A stretch of DNA of 64,000 nucleotides from CALJIC01 sp039805565 (GTDB taxonomy: Bacteria; Chloroflexota; Chloroflexia; Chloroflexales; Roseiflexaceae), in assembly GCA_039805565.1 (NCBI GenBank), contig JBDLTZ010000241.1, positions 1-64,000 of the forward strand. The letters are read 5' to 3'. The notes below the pieces were generated by a model, which was given only the letters and a program-made list of their open reading frames with translations, was not told where the DNA came from and made no database searches. Shown in pieces: positions 7,029-14,892 of the stretch. Position 1 is the first letter of the stretch, and each line of letters starts with the position of its first letter. Made by a program: the position numbers and the translations under genes.

Positions 7029-8345
7029 CTACCGCCCGATCACGGGGGCGTAGATCGTCGCCCGCAGCGCCAGCGTCGGGTCACAGCGGAACAGGTCGCC
7101 GGTGTAGAACAGGCAGACGCGCACCGCGGTGGCCTTGGGCTGACCGACGGCTGTGGTGTAGGTGCCGCCGGCGCAGTAGCTCCCGCCGATGGCGAACAGC
7201 CCAGTCCAGAGGTCGGATGGGCGTGATGGGTCGGCGCAGGCGTTCGTGCCGTCCTTCTCACGCACGTCGGCGAGCATCCAGGCCACAGCGCCGGCATAGG
7301 CCCGCGCGCGCAGTGCTGCGATATTGGCCTCCACGAAGGCCGGGGCGGTCTCGGCGCACTCGGGGCGCAGCGGCTCGCGCCGGCAGAACACCGGCCCCTC
7401 GGTGAACAGCCGGCCGCGCGGGAAGGAGTCGGTGGGGAAGCCGAACTCCTCCAGGACCACCGGCCCGCGGTAGCCCGCGTAGCGGATGTCGTCGTAGATG
7501 CCCTGGGCGCCGCCGCCGAAGTTGTGGGGCGAGAGGAAGTCCACCTGCTGGGCGAGCGTGCGGCCGCGGCTGTCCGGGCGGAAGAAGTTGAACGCCGCCC
7601 GAGTCGCGTCAGTGTCGCCCATCTCGGTGGAGATTCCGACCGTGACGAGGAGCTGCGGGGCGCGTGATTTGACGGCGGCGCGGAGCTGCGCGGCCCACTC
7701 GACGGCCGCATTCACGTAGGACTGAGCGCTGACCCCGGGCGCGTCGTCGAAGCAGTCGCGCGCGTGGCCGCCGCAGTAGTTGTTGATCTCGTTGCTGGCA
7801 GACACGTAGGCCAGCAGGGGCAGGGCGCCCTGTGCCGCGAAGGCGTCGACCAGGCCGGTGACCCAGGCGGCCCGCTCGGGGGTCATCGTCCAGGCGGCGC
7901 TGTTGTGCAGCACGAGCCCCAGGCGCATGCCGCGCCCCCCCGCCTCGGTGGCGAGGTCCAGCAGCGTGGCGTGTGAGGTGGGCGTGGACACCGAGCCGTC
8001 GTCGCGGCGCGAGGGGAGCTCGACGAAGACGCGCAGCGCGTTGGCGCCGAGCCCGTCGCGCGCGCGGTCGAGCCAGTAGGCCAGGGAGCCGTCGGCCCTG
8101 GCGGCAGCGTAGCTCCTGTCGCGTACAGTGCGGGCGTTGATCCCGTACTGCGGTAGGAAGAAGGCCACGCCGCGCATCGTCCAGCGGCCGGCGTCGTCGT
8201 ACAGGAGGCCGTCTGTGCCGGCGCGCACCTGGCCGCACCCGGAGGGGGTGTGCGGGGCGCACGCTGCTGCCGAGGGGGCCGGGGTGAAGGTCAGGGTCAG
8301 CGCGGCGATGAGGGCGAGGGCCGCGCGAAGAACGTTCTTTCGCAT
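7029..8345 (-). CDS. Secreted glycoside hydrolase, clan GH-A (GH5-like)
   Basis: The 438-residue protein opens with a clear Sec signal peptide (MRKNVLRAALALIAALTLTF, cleavage likely after SAAA). A (beta/alpha)8 glycosidase follows: 'WTMRGVAFFLPQYG' at the first strand, 'NALRVFVELP', the acid/base glutamate in 'YVSASNEINN' after strand 4, and the nucleophile in 'PVVLEEFGFPT' after strand 7. These are the clan GH-A landmarks, and GH5-like endoglycanases or mannanases fit best. Cysteine pairs in the C-terminal part fit an exported enzyme. The precise polysaccharide is not predictable. Confidence 0.82.
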   Translation of the reverse strand: MRKNVLRAALALIAALTLTFTPAPSAAACAPHTPSGCGQVRAGTDGLLYDDAGRWTMRGVAFFLPQYGINARTVRDRSYAAARADGSLAYWLDRARDGLGANALRVFVELPSRRDDGSVSTPTSHATLLDLATEAGGRGMRLGLVLHNSAAWTMTPERAAWVTGLVDAFAAQGALPLLAYVSASNEINNYCGGHARDCFDDAPGVSAQSYVNAAVEWAAQLRAAVKSRAPQLLVTVGISTEMGDTDATRAAFNFFRPDSRGRTLAQQVDFLSPHNFGGGAQGIYDDIRYAGYRGPVVLEEFGFPTDSFPRGRLFTEGPVFCRREPLRPECAETAPAFVEANIAALRARAYAGAVAWMLADVREKDGTNACADPSRPSDLWTGLFAIGGSYCAGGTYTTAVGQPKATAVRVCLFYTGDLFRCDPTLALRATIYAPVIGR

Positions 8346-8463
8346 AGCGGATGGAAGGATACCACGTGTCGCTACGGTTTAGGGATCGCGTGCGCCTACG
8401 CTCCGTCGTTTTGTACGAGCGCAGAGCAGTTGTACCCTCTGCGGCACCATATGCAACGACCCA

Positions 8464-10125
8464 CTAGCGCCGCCGCAGGCGCCTCACAAGTGTCCGCAGC
8501 TCCTCTACGCCGAGTGCGGCCGAGGCCCCGGCGTACACCAGGCCCGCGGCGCCGGCCACGCCCACCAGCCAGAGCGCCAGCGGCAGGAAGTCCTCCGGCC
8601 AGCGGTAGGTATCGCCCAGGCGCAGAAAGGGAAGCGGCCTTTGTGACAGCGCCAGTAGCCCCCAAAGCGTCGCCGTGAACGCCAGTGCTGCCAGCGCCAT
8701 ACTCCCCGTGGCGCGCACGAACCCCCGCCCCAGCCCGCCGAGCCGGCGCCTGAGCAGCGCCAGCAGCGCGATCGCCTCGAGCACGTTGGCCGCGCTGAAT
8801 GCCAGGCCGAGCCCCGCCACCCCGAGCCCCTGCCGCAGCAGCCACCACGCCAGAACCACGTTGACGGCCACGGCCCCCAGGGCAACCGCGACTGGCGTGC
8901 GCGTATCCTGCATGGCATAGAAGGCACGCACTGGGATCTCCGCCGCGGCGAAGGCCCACAGCCCGAGCGCGTAGGCCGTGAGCGCCGAGGCCGTGAGCGC
9001 CGCCGATGAGGCATCGAACGCGCCGCGCTGGAAGAGCAGCCGCAGCGTCGGTAGCGCCAGCAGGGCCAGCAGCACACTCGCGGGGAGCGCCAGGAACAGC
9101 ACATTTCGCACGCCGCCCAGAGCCGTGGACCGCAGCGCCTCCGTATCGCCGGACGCGTGGTAGCGCGCCATCTGCGGGAAGAGCACGGTGCCGAGGCTCA
9201 GCGCCAGCAGCCCGTGGGGCAGCATCATGAGCTGCATGGCGTACGCGTTGGCGGCCACCGCGCCCGCGCCCAGGGTGGACGCCAGGCTGGCGACTACGAT
9301 GAAGTTGATCTGCCAGGCCGACTGGCCCACCAGGCGCGGGCCGAGCAGCCGCAGGACGCGCCCGACGCCGGGGGACGCAAGGACGAAGGACGAACGATCA
9401 ACGGCCGGTGTGTTGTGGCCTGTGTTGTCGGTGGGTGGTCGGAGGTCGGCGGTGGGTGGTCGGCGGTCGGTGCTCCTCACGAGGTAGCGCGCCCCCACCT
9501 GCCGCAGGCCGGGTAGCTGCACCAGCAGGAACAGGAGTGCGCCGGCCAGTACGCCCCACACCAGGCCGTAGATGCCGAGCGCTGGGGCCAGCAGCAGCGC
9601 GCCGGCGATGATGCCCAGGTTGTACAGGTTCGAGCCCACCGCCGGCAGCGTGAAGCGTTCGAACGACTCGAGCGTGGCTTTGGCGAGCCCGCCCACTCCG
9701 AGGAGCACCGGCTGGATCAGCAGCAGCCGCACGAGGTGGGCGGTGAGCGCCTGCTGCTCGGGGTCGAAACCGCGCCCCACCGTGAGCGCCACCAGCGGCT
9801 CGGCAAGCAGCGCTACGACCCCGCAGCTCACCACGAGGCCCGCCAGCGCGACGTTGAGCACGCCGCTTGCCAACCGCCACGCGCCCTCGTCATCACCCTG
9901 GGCCAGGTGCTCGGAGAATACCGGGATGAAGGCCGAGCCGAGCGCGCCGCCGGCCACCACCAGGTAGATCAGGTCGGGGATCGTGAACGCCGCCCGGTAG
10001 GCGTCGAGCTCGGGGCTGGTGCCGAACTGTGCCGAGATGATGATGTCCCGCGCGAGCCCGAGCAGGCGGCTCAGCAGGTACCCGGCGGCGACGATGAGCG
10101 TGTTGAGGATGGCCCTGCTGCGCAT
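8464..10125 (-). CDS. murJ: Lipid II flippase MurJ (MviN)
   Basis: MurJ moves the peptidoglycan precursor lipid II across the membrane. The 553-residue protein has about 14 hydrophobic helices and the family N-terminus 'GYLLSRLLGLARDIIISAQFG', then 'DAYRAAFTIPDLIYLVVAGGALGSAFIPVFSEHL'-type sequence with its conserved Gly/Ala and Arg residues. 'GLLALSLGTVLFPQMARYHA' and 'LPTLRLLFQRGAFDA' are also family signatures. A loop at about residues 235-260 is an unusual low-complexity insertion encoded by heptamer DNA (9424-9472). The ATG at 10125 is used; a GTG at 10137 is possible. Neither has a strong ribosome site. Confidence 0.93.
   Translation of the reverse strand: MRSRAILNTLIVAAGYLLSRLLGLARDIIISAQFGTSPELDAYRAAFTIPDLIYLVVAGGALGSAFIPVFSEHLAQGDDEGAWRLASGVLNVALAGLVVSCGVVALLAEPLVALTVGRGFDPEQQALTAHLVRLLLIQPVLLGVGGLAKATLESFERFTLPAVGSNLYNLGIIAGALLLAPALGIYGLVWGVLAGALLFLLVQLPGLRQVGARYLVRSTDRRPPTADLRPPTDNTGHNTPAVDRSSFVLASPGVGRVLRLLGPRLVGQSAWQINFIVVASLASTLGAGAVAANAYAMQLMMLPHGLLALSLGTVLFPQMARYHASGDTEALRSTALGGVRNVLFLALPASVLLALLALPTLRLLFQRGAFDASSAALTASALTAYALGLWAFAAAEIPVRAFYAMQDTRTPVAVALGAVAVNVVLAWWLLRQGLGVAGLGLAFSAANVLEAIALLALLRRRLGGLGRGFVRATGSMALAALAFTATLWGLLALSQRPLPFLRLGDTYRWPEDFLPLALWLVGVAGAAGLVYAGASAALGVEELRTLVRRLRRR
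9424..9472. repeat. Seven tandem heptamers inside the murJ coding sequence
   Basis: Seven contiguous 7-base units (gttgtcg, gtgggtg, gtcggag, gtcggcg, gtgggtg, gtcggcg, gtcggtg) encode part of the MurJ loop 'DRRPPTADLRPPTD'. Total length 49 bases, close to the 42/49-base steps that are multiples of 7. The reading frame is kept. Confidence 0.85.
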
Positions 10126-10154
10126 ACGGTGACGCACTACGGCGCGGCGTACAG

Positions 10155-10183
10155 TTGCGCCGCGCCGGCCTTTCTGCTATAAT
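10155..10183 (+). promoter_or_regulatory. rpsT promoter
   Basis: TTGCGC (10155-10160), a 17-base spacer and a perfect TATAAT (10178-10183) lie about 75 bases before the rpsT start. The histidine kinase promoter at 61495 uses the same -35 hexamer and spacing. Confidence 0.75.
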
Positions 10184-10259
10184 CTGCCTTTAGTGTGAGC
10201 GGCGGCAGACGGCGCTCCGCTCAGCATCAGCAGTGTTATTATACGGGAGAGACAAGGCT

Positions 10260-10535
10260 TTGGCGAACACGAAGTCTGCAGAGAAGCGCATCCGCACTAA
10301 CGAGCGCAAGGCCGAGCAGAACCGCACCTATCGCTCGCGCGTCAAGACGATGGTCAAGAAGGCCGAGCAGCTGATCCTCTCCGGCAAGGCCAGCGACGAG
10401 GCGGTGCGCGAGGCGGTCAGCACGCTTGACAAGGCGGCTACCAAGGGCGTCATCCACAAGAACAACGCGGCGCGCCGTAAGTCGCGCCTGATGAAGAAGG
10501 TCAACGCCATCGCTGCCGCCGCGCAGACGAAGTAG
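10260..10535 (+). CDS. rpsT: 30S ribosomal protein S20
   Basis: S20 binds 16S rRNA and is needed for small-subunit assembly. From the TTG at 10260 the protein reads M-ANTKSAEKRIRTNERK, the exact family N-terminus, so TTG is the start rather than the GTG at 10233. GGGAGA lies 10 bases upstream of it. The 91-residue, Lys/Arg/Ala-rich helical sequence includes 'YRSRVKTMVKKAEQLI' and 'ATKGVIHKNNAARRKSRLMKK', the conserved C-terminal signature. The rare TTG start could lower initiation or serve autogenous control as known for S20 in other bacteria. It is followed directly by a terminator. Confidence 0.98.
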   Translation: MANTKSAEKRIRTNERKAEQNRTYRSRVKTMVKKAEQLILSGKASDEAVREAVSTLDKAATKGVIHKNNAARRKSRLMKKVNAIAAAAQTK

Positions 10536-10557
10536 CGCTCCTTCTCCAGATTTCTCG

Positions 10558-10586
10558 GCGGCCCCGGCGATCATCGCTGGGGCCGC
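10558..10586 (+). terminator. rpsT terminator hairpin
   Basis: GCGGCCCC (10558-10565) and GGGGCCGC (10579-10586) form an 8-pair stem, extended by inner GCGA/TCGC pairs, and are followed by TTCGTT. It lies 22 bases after the rpsT stop. Confidence 0.75.
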
Positions 10587-10600
10587 TTCGTTATGCCGTC

Positions 10601-10948
10601 CTACCCGTCCTCGCGCTCGGGGTTGTCCAGGCGGAAGAAATTGCTCTGCGAGCCGTCGGCCTTCTGCTCCTGGTAGATGAACACCAGCTGGCGCTCGTCG
10701 AAGCTGCTGAACCAGTCCTCCCAGCCGATCTGCACCAGGCGGCTGCCCCCCTCGTCCTCTGCACCGGCGTTGAAATCGAAGCGCAGCACCCCCGGCCGCC
10801 CATCGTGGCGTGTCCCCGGCACGGTCGCTGGCGCCGCGCCGCGCTCCTCGGCCCACTTCTGGATAACCTCGTGGCTTCGTGTGGCGAGCGACTGCCCCGG
10901 CTTGTCGGCGCGCTCCTTGTGGTTGTGGATCCACTTCGCGTAGCGCAC
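10601..10948 (-). CDS. Hypothetical protein, probably with a 5' frameshift
   Basis: The open frame gives a 115-residue protein from a GTG, reading MRYAKWIHNHKERADKPGQS and ending 'FRLDNPEREDG'. The same frame is protein-like further upstream (DREFLEEHADSLSKTTV before the GTG) but has no start codon and meets a stop at about 11007. Removing one G from the run at 11001-11004 would join it to a TTG at 11012, giving LTHPEDREFLEEH with GGGGG about 10 bases upstream. So the recorded gene is likely a frameshifted form of a roughly 137-residue protein. I do not recognise the family. Confidence 0.6.
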   Translation of the reverse strand: MRYAKWIHNHKERADKPGQSLATRSHEVIQKWAEERGAAPATVPGTRHDGRPGVLRFDFNAGAEDEGGSRLVQIGWEDWFSSFDERQLVFIYQEQKADGSQSNFFRLDNPEREDG

Positions 10949-11036
10949 CGTGGTCTTGGAGAGCGAGTCGGCGTGCTCCTCGAGGAACTCGCGGTCTTCA
11001 GGGGTGGGTCAAGCCCTTGACACCCCCGAAGAAGAA

Positions 11037-11489
11037 CTAATCCGCCACCACCAGGTAGATGCCGCCCACGAGCATGGCCAGGCCGAGCCAGCCGCGCCAG
11101 GTGTGCTGCTCCCCGAGGAAGAGCACGCCGAACACGAACACGAACGCGACGCTGAGGCGGTCGAGCGCCGCGACCCGGCTGGCGAGACCGCTGCGGAGCG
11201 CCGCGAAGTAGGCCAGCCAGGAGACCGCGCCGGAGAGCGCCGCCAGCACGATGTACACCCAGGCCCGTCGATCGATGCTGGTCTGGCCGCCCCAGAGCGA
11301 CTGAAGCTGGCCGGTGGCCAGGGTGACCGCCACGAGCATCGCCGCCATGATGATCGAGCGCAGGGTGGTCGCCAGTGCCGAGGGCACCTTCTCCAGGCCG
11401 ATGCTACCGAAGATCGCGACGCCCGCGGCGCTGACCGCCGCGAGCAGACCGAGCCCAATCCAGCCGAAGGACTGCGATAGACCCGACAT
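11037..11489 (-). CDS. EamA/DMT-family transporter, single-repeat
   Basis: The 150-residue membrane protein has about five hydrophobic helices and the DMT pattern: 'AAVSAAGVAIFGSIGLEKVPSALATTLRSIIMA' at the N-terminus and 'RLSVAFVFVFGVLFLGEQHTWRGWLGLAMLVGGIYLV' at the C-terminus. Full-length DMT permeases have two such repeats (10 helices), and this has one, so it probably works as a dimer. The substrate is unknown. The gene is followed on the same strand by the frameshifted gene at 10601-10948. Confidence 0.85.
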   Translation of the reverse strand: MSGLSQSFGWIGLGLLAAVSAAGVAIFGSIGLEKVPSALATTLRSIIMAAMLVAVTLATGQLQSLWGGQTSIDRRAWVYIVLAALSGAVSWLAYFAALRSGLASRVAALDRLSVAFVFVFGVLFLGEQHTWRGWLGLAMLVGGIYLVVAD

Positions 11490-11639
11490 GGTCCGCTCCT
11501 TTCTTGCGGGCCGCCTGCGCGACTCCGCGCAACAAGTATGCCAGCGCGCGTGCGTTCTATCTGCCGCCGTGGGGATATGGGCGGCGGTGTGGAGGAGGAC
11601 GTTGGGAAGGGTTCCTGTATGATCCTCACGAGGCGGGTG

Positions 11640-11663
11640 TATAATTAAGCGGACGGTTGTCCG
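11640..11663 (+). promoter_or_regulatory. Promoter and palindromic site before the alpha/beta hydrolase
   Basis: A perfect -10 hexamer TATAAT lies at 11640-11645, with no strong -35. Just downstream, near the expected start point, CGGAC (11650-11654) and GTCCG (11659-11663) form a short palindrome that could be an operator. The hydrolase ATG follows after a leader of about 100 bases. Confidence 0.5.
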
Positions 11664-11749
11664 TTAGGTTCGAGTGTAGAAGACGCGCGTCCGGCTGTCA
11701 AGGAGCGACGGCGCGCGGCAGGCCGCTACGATGCGGCGGGAGCACCTCA

Positions 11750-12568
11750 ATGACATCCTGGCACGCGAACGACGTCGAGGCGAACGGTATTCGGCTGCAC
11801 TACACGCGCACGGGCGGGGACAAGCCGCCGGTGCTGCTGACGCACGGCTTCTCGGACGACGGCCTCTGTTGGACGCCGGTGGCGAAGGCGCTCGAGGCGG
11901 ACTACGACGTGATTATGCTGGACGCGCGCGGCCACGGCCACTCCGACGGCCCCGAGGAGGGGTACAGCTCGGCGCACCACGCCGCTGACGTGGCGGGGGT
12001 GATCGCGGCGCTCGGCCTGCGCAGGCCCGCCGTGCTGGGGCACTCGATGGGAGCGGCCACGGCGCTGGCGCTGGCGAGCGGCTACCCGGAGCTGCCGGGC
12101 GCCATTCTGCTGGAGGACCCGCCGCAGTGGTGGGTGCCGCAGCCCGATGCGGAGGCCGGGCGCGACGCGTGGCGGCAGCGCATGTGGGCCTGGGTGGTGG
12201 CGCTCAAGCGCAAGACGCGCGAGGAGTTGGTCGCGCAGCAGCGCGCCGAGACGCCGGAGTGGTCCGAGGAGGAGCTGGGGCCGTGGGCCGACGCCAAGCT
12301 CCGCCTGAGCATCAACGTCATGAGCCGCACGCCGAACGTCGCGAGCGACGCGGGGCAGCTGGGGCGCATCGCCTGCCCGGCGCTGCTGATCACCTCGGAC
12401 CCGGAGCGCGGCGGGCTGGTCACGCCCGAGGGGGCCACGGCGCTCCAGGCGCTGGTGCCGCAGCTGCAGGTGGCGCGGATCACAGAGGCCGGGCACAGCA
12501 TCCGGCGTGACCAGCTCGGACGCTACCTCGAGGTGGTGCGCGGGTTCCTGGCCGAGCACGCGCGCTGA
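11750..12568 (+). CDS. Alpha/beta hydrolase
   Basis: The 272-residue protein is a typical serine hydrolase of the alpha/beta fold. The oxyanion region is 'LLTHGFSDDGLCW', the nucleophile elbow is GHSMGA, the acid is expected in 'LLITSDPERGG', and the catalytic histidine sits in 'EAGHSIRRDQ'. A cap domain rich in Trp, Arg and Glu lies between strands 6 and 7 and presumably defines the substrate, which is not predictable. The ATG at 11750 (MTSWHANDVEANGIRLHYTR) is chosen because GGGAG lies about 8 bases upstream and family similarity begins there. Confidence 0.93.
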   Translation: MTSWHANDVEANGIRLHYTRTGGDKPPVLLTHGFSDDGLCWTPVAKALEADYDVIMLDARGHGHSDGPEEGYSSAHHAADVAGVIAALGLRRPAVLGHSMGAATALALASGYPELPGAILLEDPPQWWVPQPDAEAGRDAWRQRMWAWVVALKRKTREELVAQQRAETPEWSEEELGPWADAKLRLSINVMSRTPNVASDAGQLGRIACPALLITSDPERGGLVTPEGATALQALVPQLQVARITEAGHSIRRDQLGRYLEVVRGFLAEHAR

Positions 12569-12587
12569 TACACGGCGGGTGGTTGTA

Positions 12588-12607
12588 GGGAGGGGGCACG
12601 CCCTCCC
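12588..12607 (+). terminator. GC-rich hairpin after the hydrolase gene
   Basis: GGGAGGG (12588-12594) and CCCTCCC (12601-12607) form a 7-pair stem with a 6-base loop, 20 bases after the stop. There is no T-tract. The rest of 12608-12820 shows no gene or clear signal. Confidence 0.45.
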
Positions 12608-12820
12608 TCGCCCGCGCCGCGAGACGTGTCCCGCGAGCTGCTTGTGCCGCCGTATCAGCCTGGCTCCCGCCGACCCTACACCGACGAAATCGTGCGGCTC
12701 ACGCCGGCGCTGCCGGGTCTTCATCGAGGGCCGCGGGCCGCGGTACAATGGCGGACGCGCGCCCGAACGGACGACGCGGCACCCCACGTCTATCGCTGAA
12801 CAGATCGAGGACCGTACGCC

Positions 12821-13840
12821 ATGACACAGTTACGAGCGCTGCTGGTTGGCGCCGGCGGGATGGGCCGGACCTGGGCCAAGAACCTGAGCGCCTGCGCGGA
12901 CACGACGATCGCGAGCTGGGTGGACATCCGGCCGGGGGCGGCGGCCCAGGCCGCGGGGGAGCTCGGGCTGGAGGTGCCGCACACCGGCGAGGACCTCGAG
13001 CGAGCGCTGGCGGAGGTGCGGCCGGACTTCGTGGTGGACGTGACGGTGCCTGAGGCGCACCATGACGTTACGCTGACAGCGCTAGCCGCCGGTGTGCCGG
13101 TGCTCGGCGAGAAGCCGATGGCGGCGAGCATGGAGCAGGCCCGCGCGATGGTCGCCGCGTCGGAGAAGGCCGGCACGCTGTACATGGTGAGCCAGAGCCG
13201 GCGCTACGACGGGCGCCTGCACGCCTACCGCCGCCTGATCGAGCAGCACGCCGGGCAGGTGGGCATCCTGAACGCCGACTTCTACATCGGCGTGCACTTC
13301 GGCGGCTTCCGCGACGAGATGGCGCACGTGCTGGTGCTGGACATGGCGATCCACACCTTCGATGCGGCGCGCTACCTGCTGGGAGACGCCGATCCGGTGG
13401 CGGTGTACTGCGAGGAGTTCAACCCCTCGTGGAGCTGGTACAGGGGGGACGCGAGCGCGGTGGCGATCTTCGAGATGGCCGGCGGGGCGCGCTTCACCTA
13501 CCGCGGCAGCTGGTGCGCCGAGGGGCGCCACACCTCGTGGGAGTCGGAGTGGCGCGCCGTCGGGCCGCGCGGCACGGCCACCTGGGATGGCAAGGACGCG
13601 CTTGAGGCGGAGGCGGTGGCGGAGCGCGGCGGGTTCCACTCGACCTTCGCGCCCCACGTGGGTGAGGTGGAGCCAGATGTGCCGCACGGCATCGCCGGCT
13701 CGCTGCGCGACTTCGTGAACGCGCTGCGGACGGGGGCCACGCCGATGGGCGAGTGCCACGACAACATCAAGAGCCTGGCGATGGTCTTTGGGGCGATCGA
13801 GTCGGCCACCACCGGGCAGCGCGTGGCGATCCGGATGTAG
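12821..13840 (+). CDS. Gfo/Idh/MocA family oxidoreductase
   Basis: This NAD(P)-dependent sugar or inositol dehydrogenase family member has 339 residues. The Rossmann loop is 'LLVGAGGMGRTWAKN' near the start, and the family motif EKPMA lies at about residue 93. The second domain carries 'VLDMAIHTFDAARYLLG', holding the conserved Asp and His of the active site. The substrate is likely a sugar derivative, given the glycosidases and sugar regulators downstream, but this is inference. The ATG lies after a weak purine-rich region (gaggaccg). Confidence 0.93.
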   Translation: MTQLRALLVGAGGMGRTWAKNLSACADTTIASWVDIRPGAAAQAAGELGLEVPHTGEDLERALAEVRPDFVVDVTVPEAHHDVTLTALAAGVPVLGEKPMAASMEQARAMVAASEKAGTLYMVSQSRRYDGRLHAYRRLIEQHAGQVGILNADFYIGVHFGGFRDEMAHVLVLDMAIHTFDAARYLLGDADPVAVYCEEFNPSWSWYRGDASAVAIFEMAGGARFTYRGSWCAEGRHTSWESEWRAVGPRGTATWDGKDALEAEAVAERGGFHSTFAPHVGEVEPDVPHGIAGSLRDFVNALRTGATPMGECHDNIKSLAMVFGAIESATTGQRVAIRM

Positions 13841-13849
13841 CAGCCGACC

Positions 13850-13884
13850 GAGAGACGATCGAGGACGAAGGACCAGGGACGGTC
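13850..13884. repeat. Tandem heptamer repeat (GAxxxAG-type)5
   Basis: Five 7-base units (gagagac, gatcgag, gacgaag, gaccagg, gacggtc) begin 10 bases after the oxidoreductase stop and lie between convergent genes. Confidence 0.65.
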
Positions 13885-13905
13885 GCAACAGGAACCAACG
13901 CGCCC

Positions 13906-14778
13906 CTACCGCATCTGGCGGCGGAAGGCGCCGGGGCTGAGGCGGAAGCGCTGGCGGAAGACGCGGCAGAAATGGTTGGCGTTGGCGAAGCCGCTGGCGC
14001 GGGCGATCGCCTCCACCGACTGGTCGGTGTGCACCAGGCGCCGCGCGGCCTCCTCGAGGCGCACCTGCTGGATGAAGTGCGCCGGCCCGAGCCCGGTGGC
14101 CTCCTTGAAGGTGTGGCTGAAGTGGCTGCGGCTCATGCCGTGGCGTGCCGCGACCTCGGCCACGCCAACCGGCCGCGCGAGTGATGCGAGCACGTAGCCG
14201 CGCACCGCCTCCAGCAGCCGCTCCCCCTCGCTCGGCGCTCCCCGGCCGCGCAGGGCGGCGCGCTCGTGCTCCCAGAGGAACTCGAACAGCGCGCGCTCGT
14301 GGGCGATCGAGTCGCGCGGGGTGGGCCGGCAGACGTGCTCGAGCAGGTCCACGGCGCGTAGCACCAGCGGGCTGCTCGGCTCGAGCGCCAGAATAGGCCC
14401 GCTCTCCTGCTGGCGGCGCGCCACCCGCTCCATGATGTACGGGTGGTGGACGATCACCCAGAGGAACGACCACCCGGAGGAGGCCGCGGGCAGGTAGTAG
14501 CTGTGCTCCGAGGGGATGATTGCTGTGAAGGCCGTGCCCGGGCGCTGGTGGTGCGCGGCGCCGCCGGACGCGTAGCAGCCCCAGCCGTCGAGCGTGTACT
14601 GGAACACCAGGTAGGGGTGGGCCGGATCGCCGCCGCGGCGCAGGCCGTCCCAGGCATACTGCGCCGGGGGGCGGCGCTCCTCGTAGCCGCCAAAGATCTG
14701 AAGCTCGGGCGCGTAGAGGGTCACCCGCGGCACGCGCGCGGCGGTCATCTGCTTCAGACGCTGGATGAGCTGTTCCAT
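13906..14778 (-). CDS. AraC family transcriptional regulator
   Basis: The 290-residue protein has an N-terminal cupin-type sensing domain (about residues 20-160) and a C-terminal pair of helix-turn-helix motifs: 'GVAEVAARHGMSRSHFSHTFKEATG' and 'SVEAIARASGFANANHFCRVFRQRF'. The latter ends with 'LSPGAFRRQ', the usual family finish. It is divergent from the GH4 glycosidase gene, and paired direct repeats lie between them, so it likely controls that gene in response to a sugar or its derivative. The inducer cannot be read from sequence. Confidence 0.95.
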   Translation of the reverse strand: MEQLIQRLKQMTAARVPRVTLYAPELQIFGGYEERRPPAQYAWDGLRRGGDPAHPYLVFQYTLDGWGCYASGGAAHHQRPGTAFTAIIPSEHSYYLPAASSGWSFLWVIVHHPYIMERVARRQQESGPILALEPSSPLVLRAVDLLEHVCRPTPRDSIAHERALFEFLWEHERAALRGRGAPSEGERLLEAVRGYVLASLARPVGVAEVAARHGMSRSHFSHTFKEATGLGPAHFIQQVRLEEAARRLVHTDQSVEAIARASGFANANHFCRVFRQRFRLSPGAFRRQMR

Positions 14779-14813
14779 CGGCTCACAAAACGATCATTGG
14801 TCGGCAATCCTGA

Positions 14814-14849
14814 CTATTGTAACGCATCCCCATAGCGTCTATTGTAGCG
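14814..14849 (+). promoter_or_regulatory. GH4 promoter overlapped by direct repeats (probable AraC site)
   Basis: CTATTGTAACG (14814-14824) and CTATTGTAGCG (14839-14849) match at 10 of 11 positions, with starts 25 bases apart. They overlap a candidate promoter, TTGTAA (14817-14822), 17-base spacer, TATTGT (14840-14845), pointing to the GH4 gene. Two same-orientation half-sites are what AraC-type proteins bind. Confidence 0.55.
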
Positions 14850-14892
14850 AACAAACGGATAGCCCCATTCCAACGGAGGAAGGCACACCCCT

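Noticed and set aside
11640..11700. tRNA gene near the sequence ggttcgag
   Set aside because: No acceptor or anticodon stem can be drawn; the GTTCGA match is chance.
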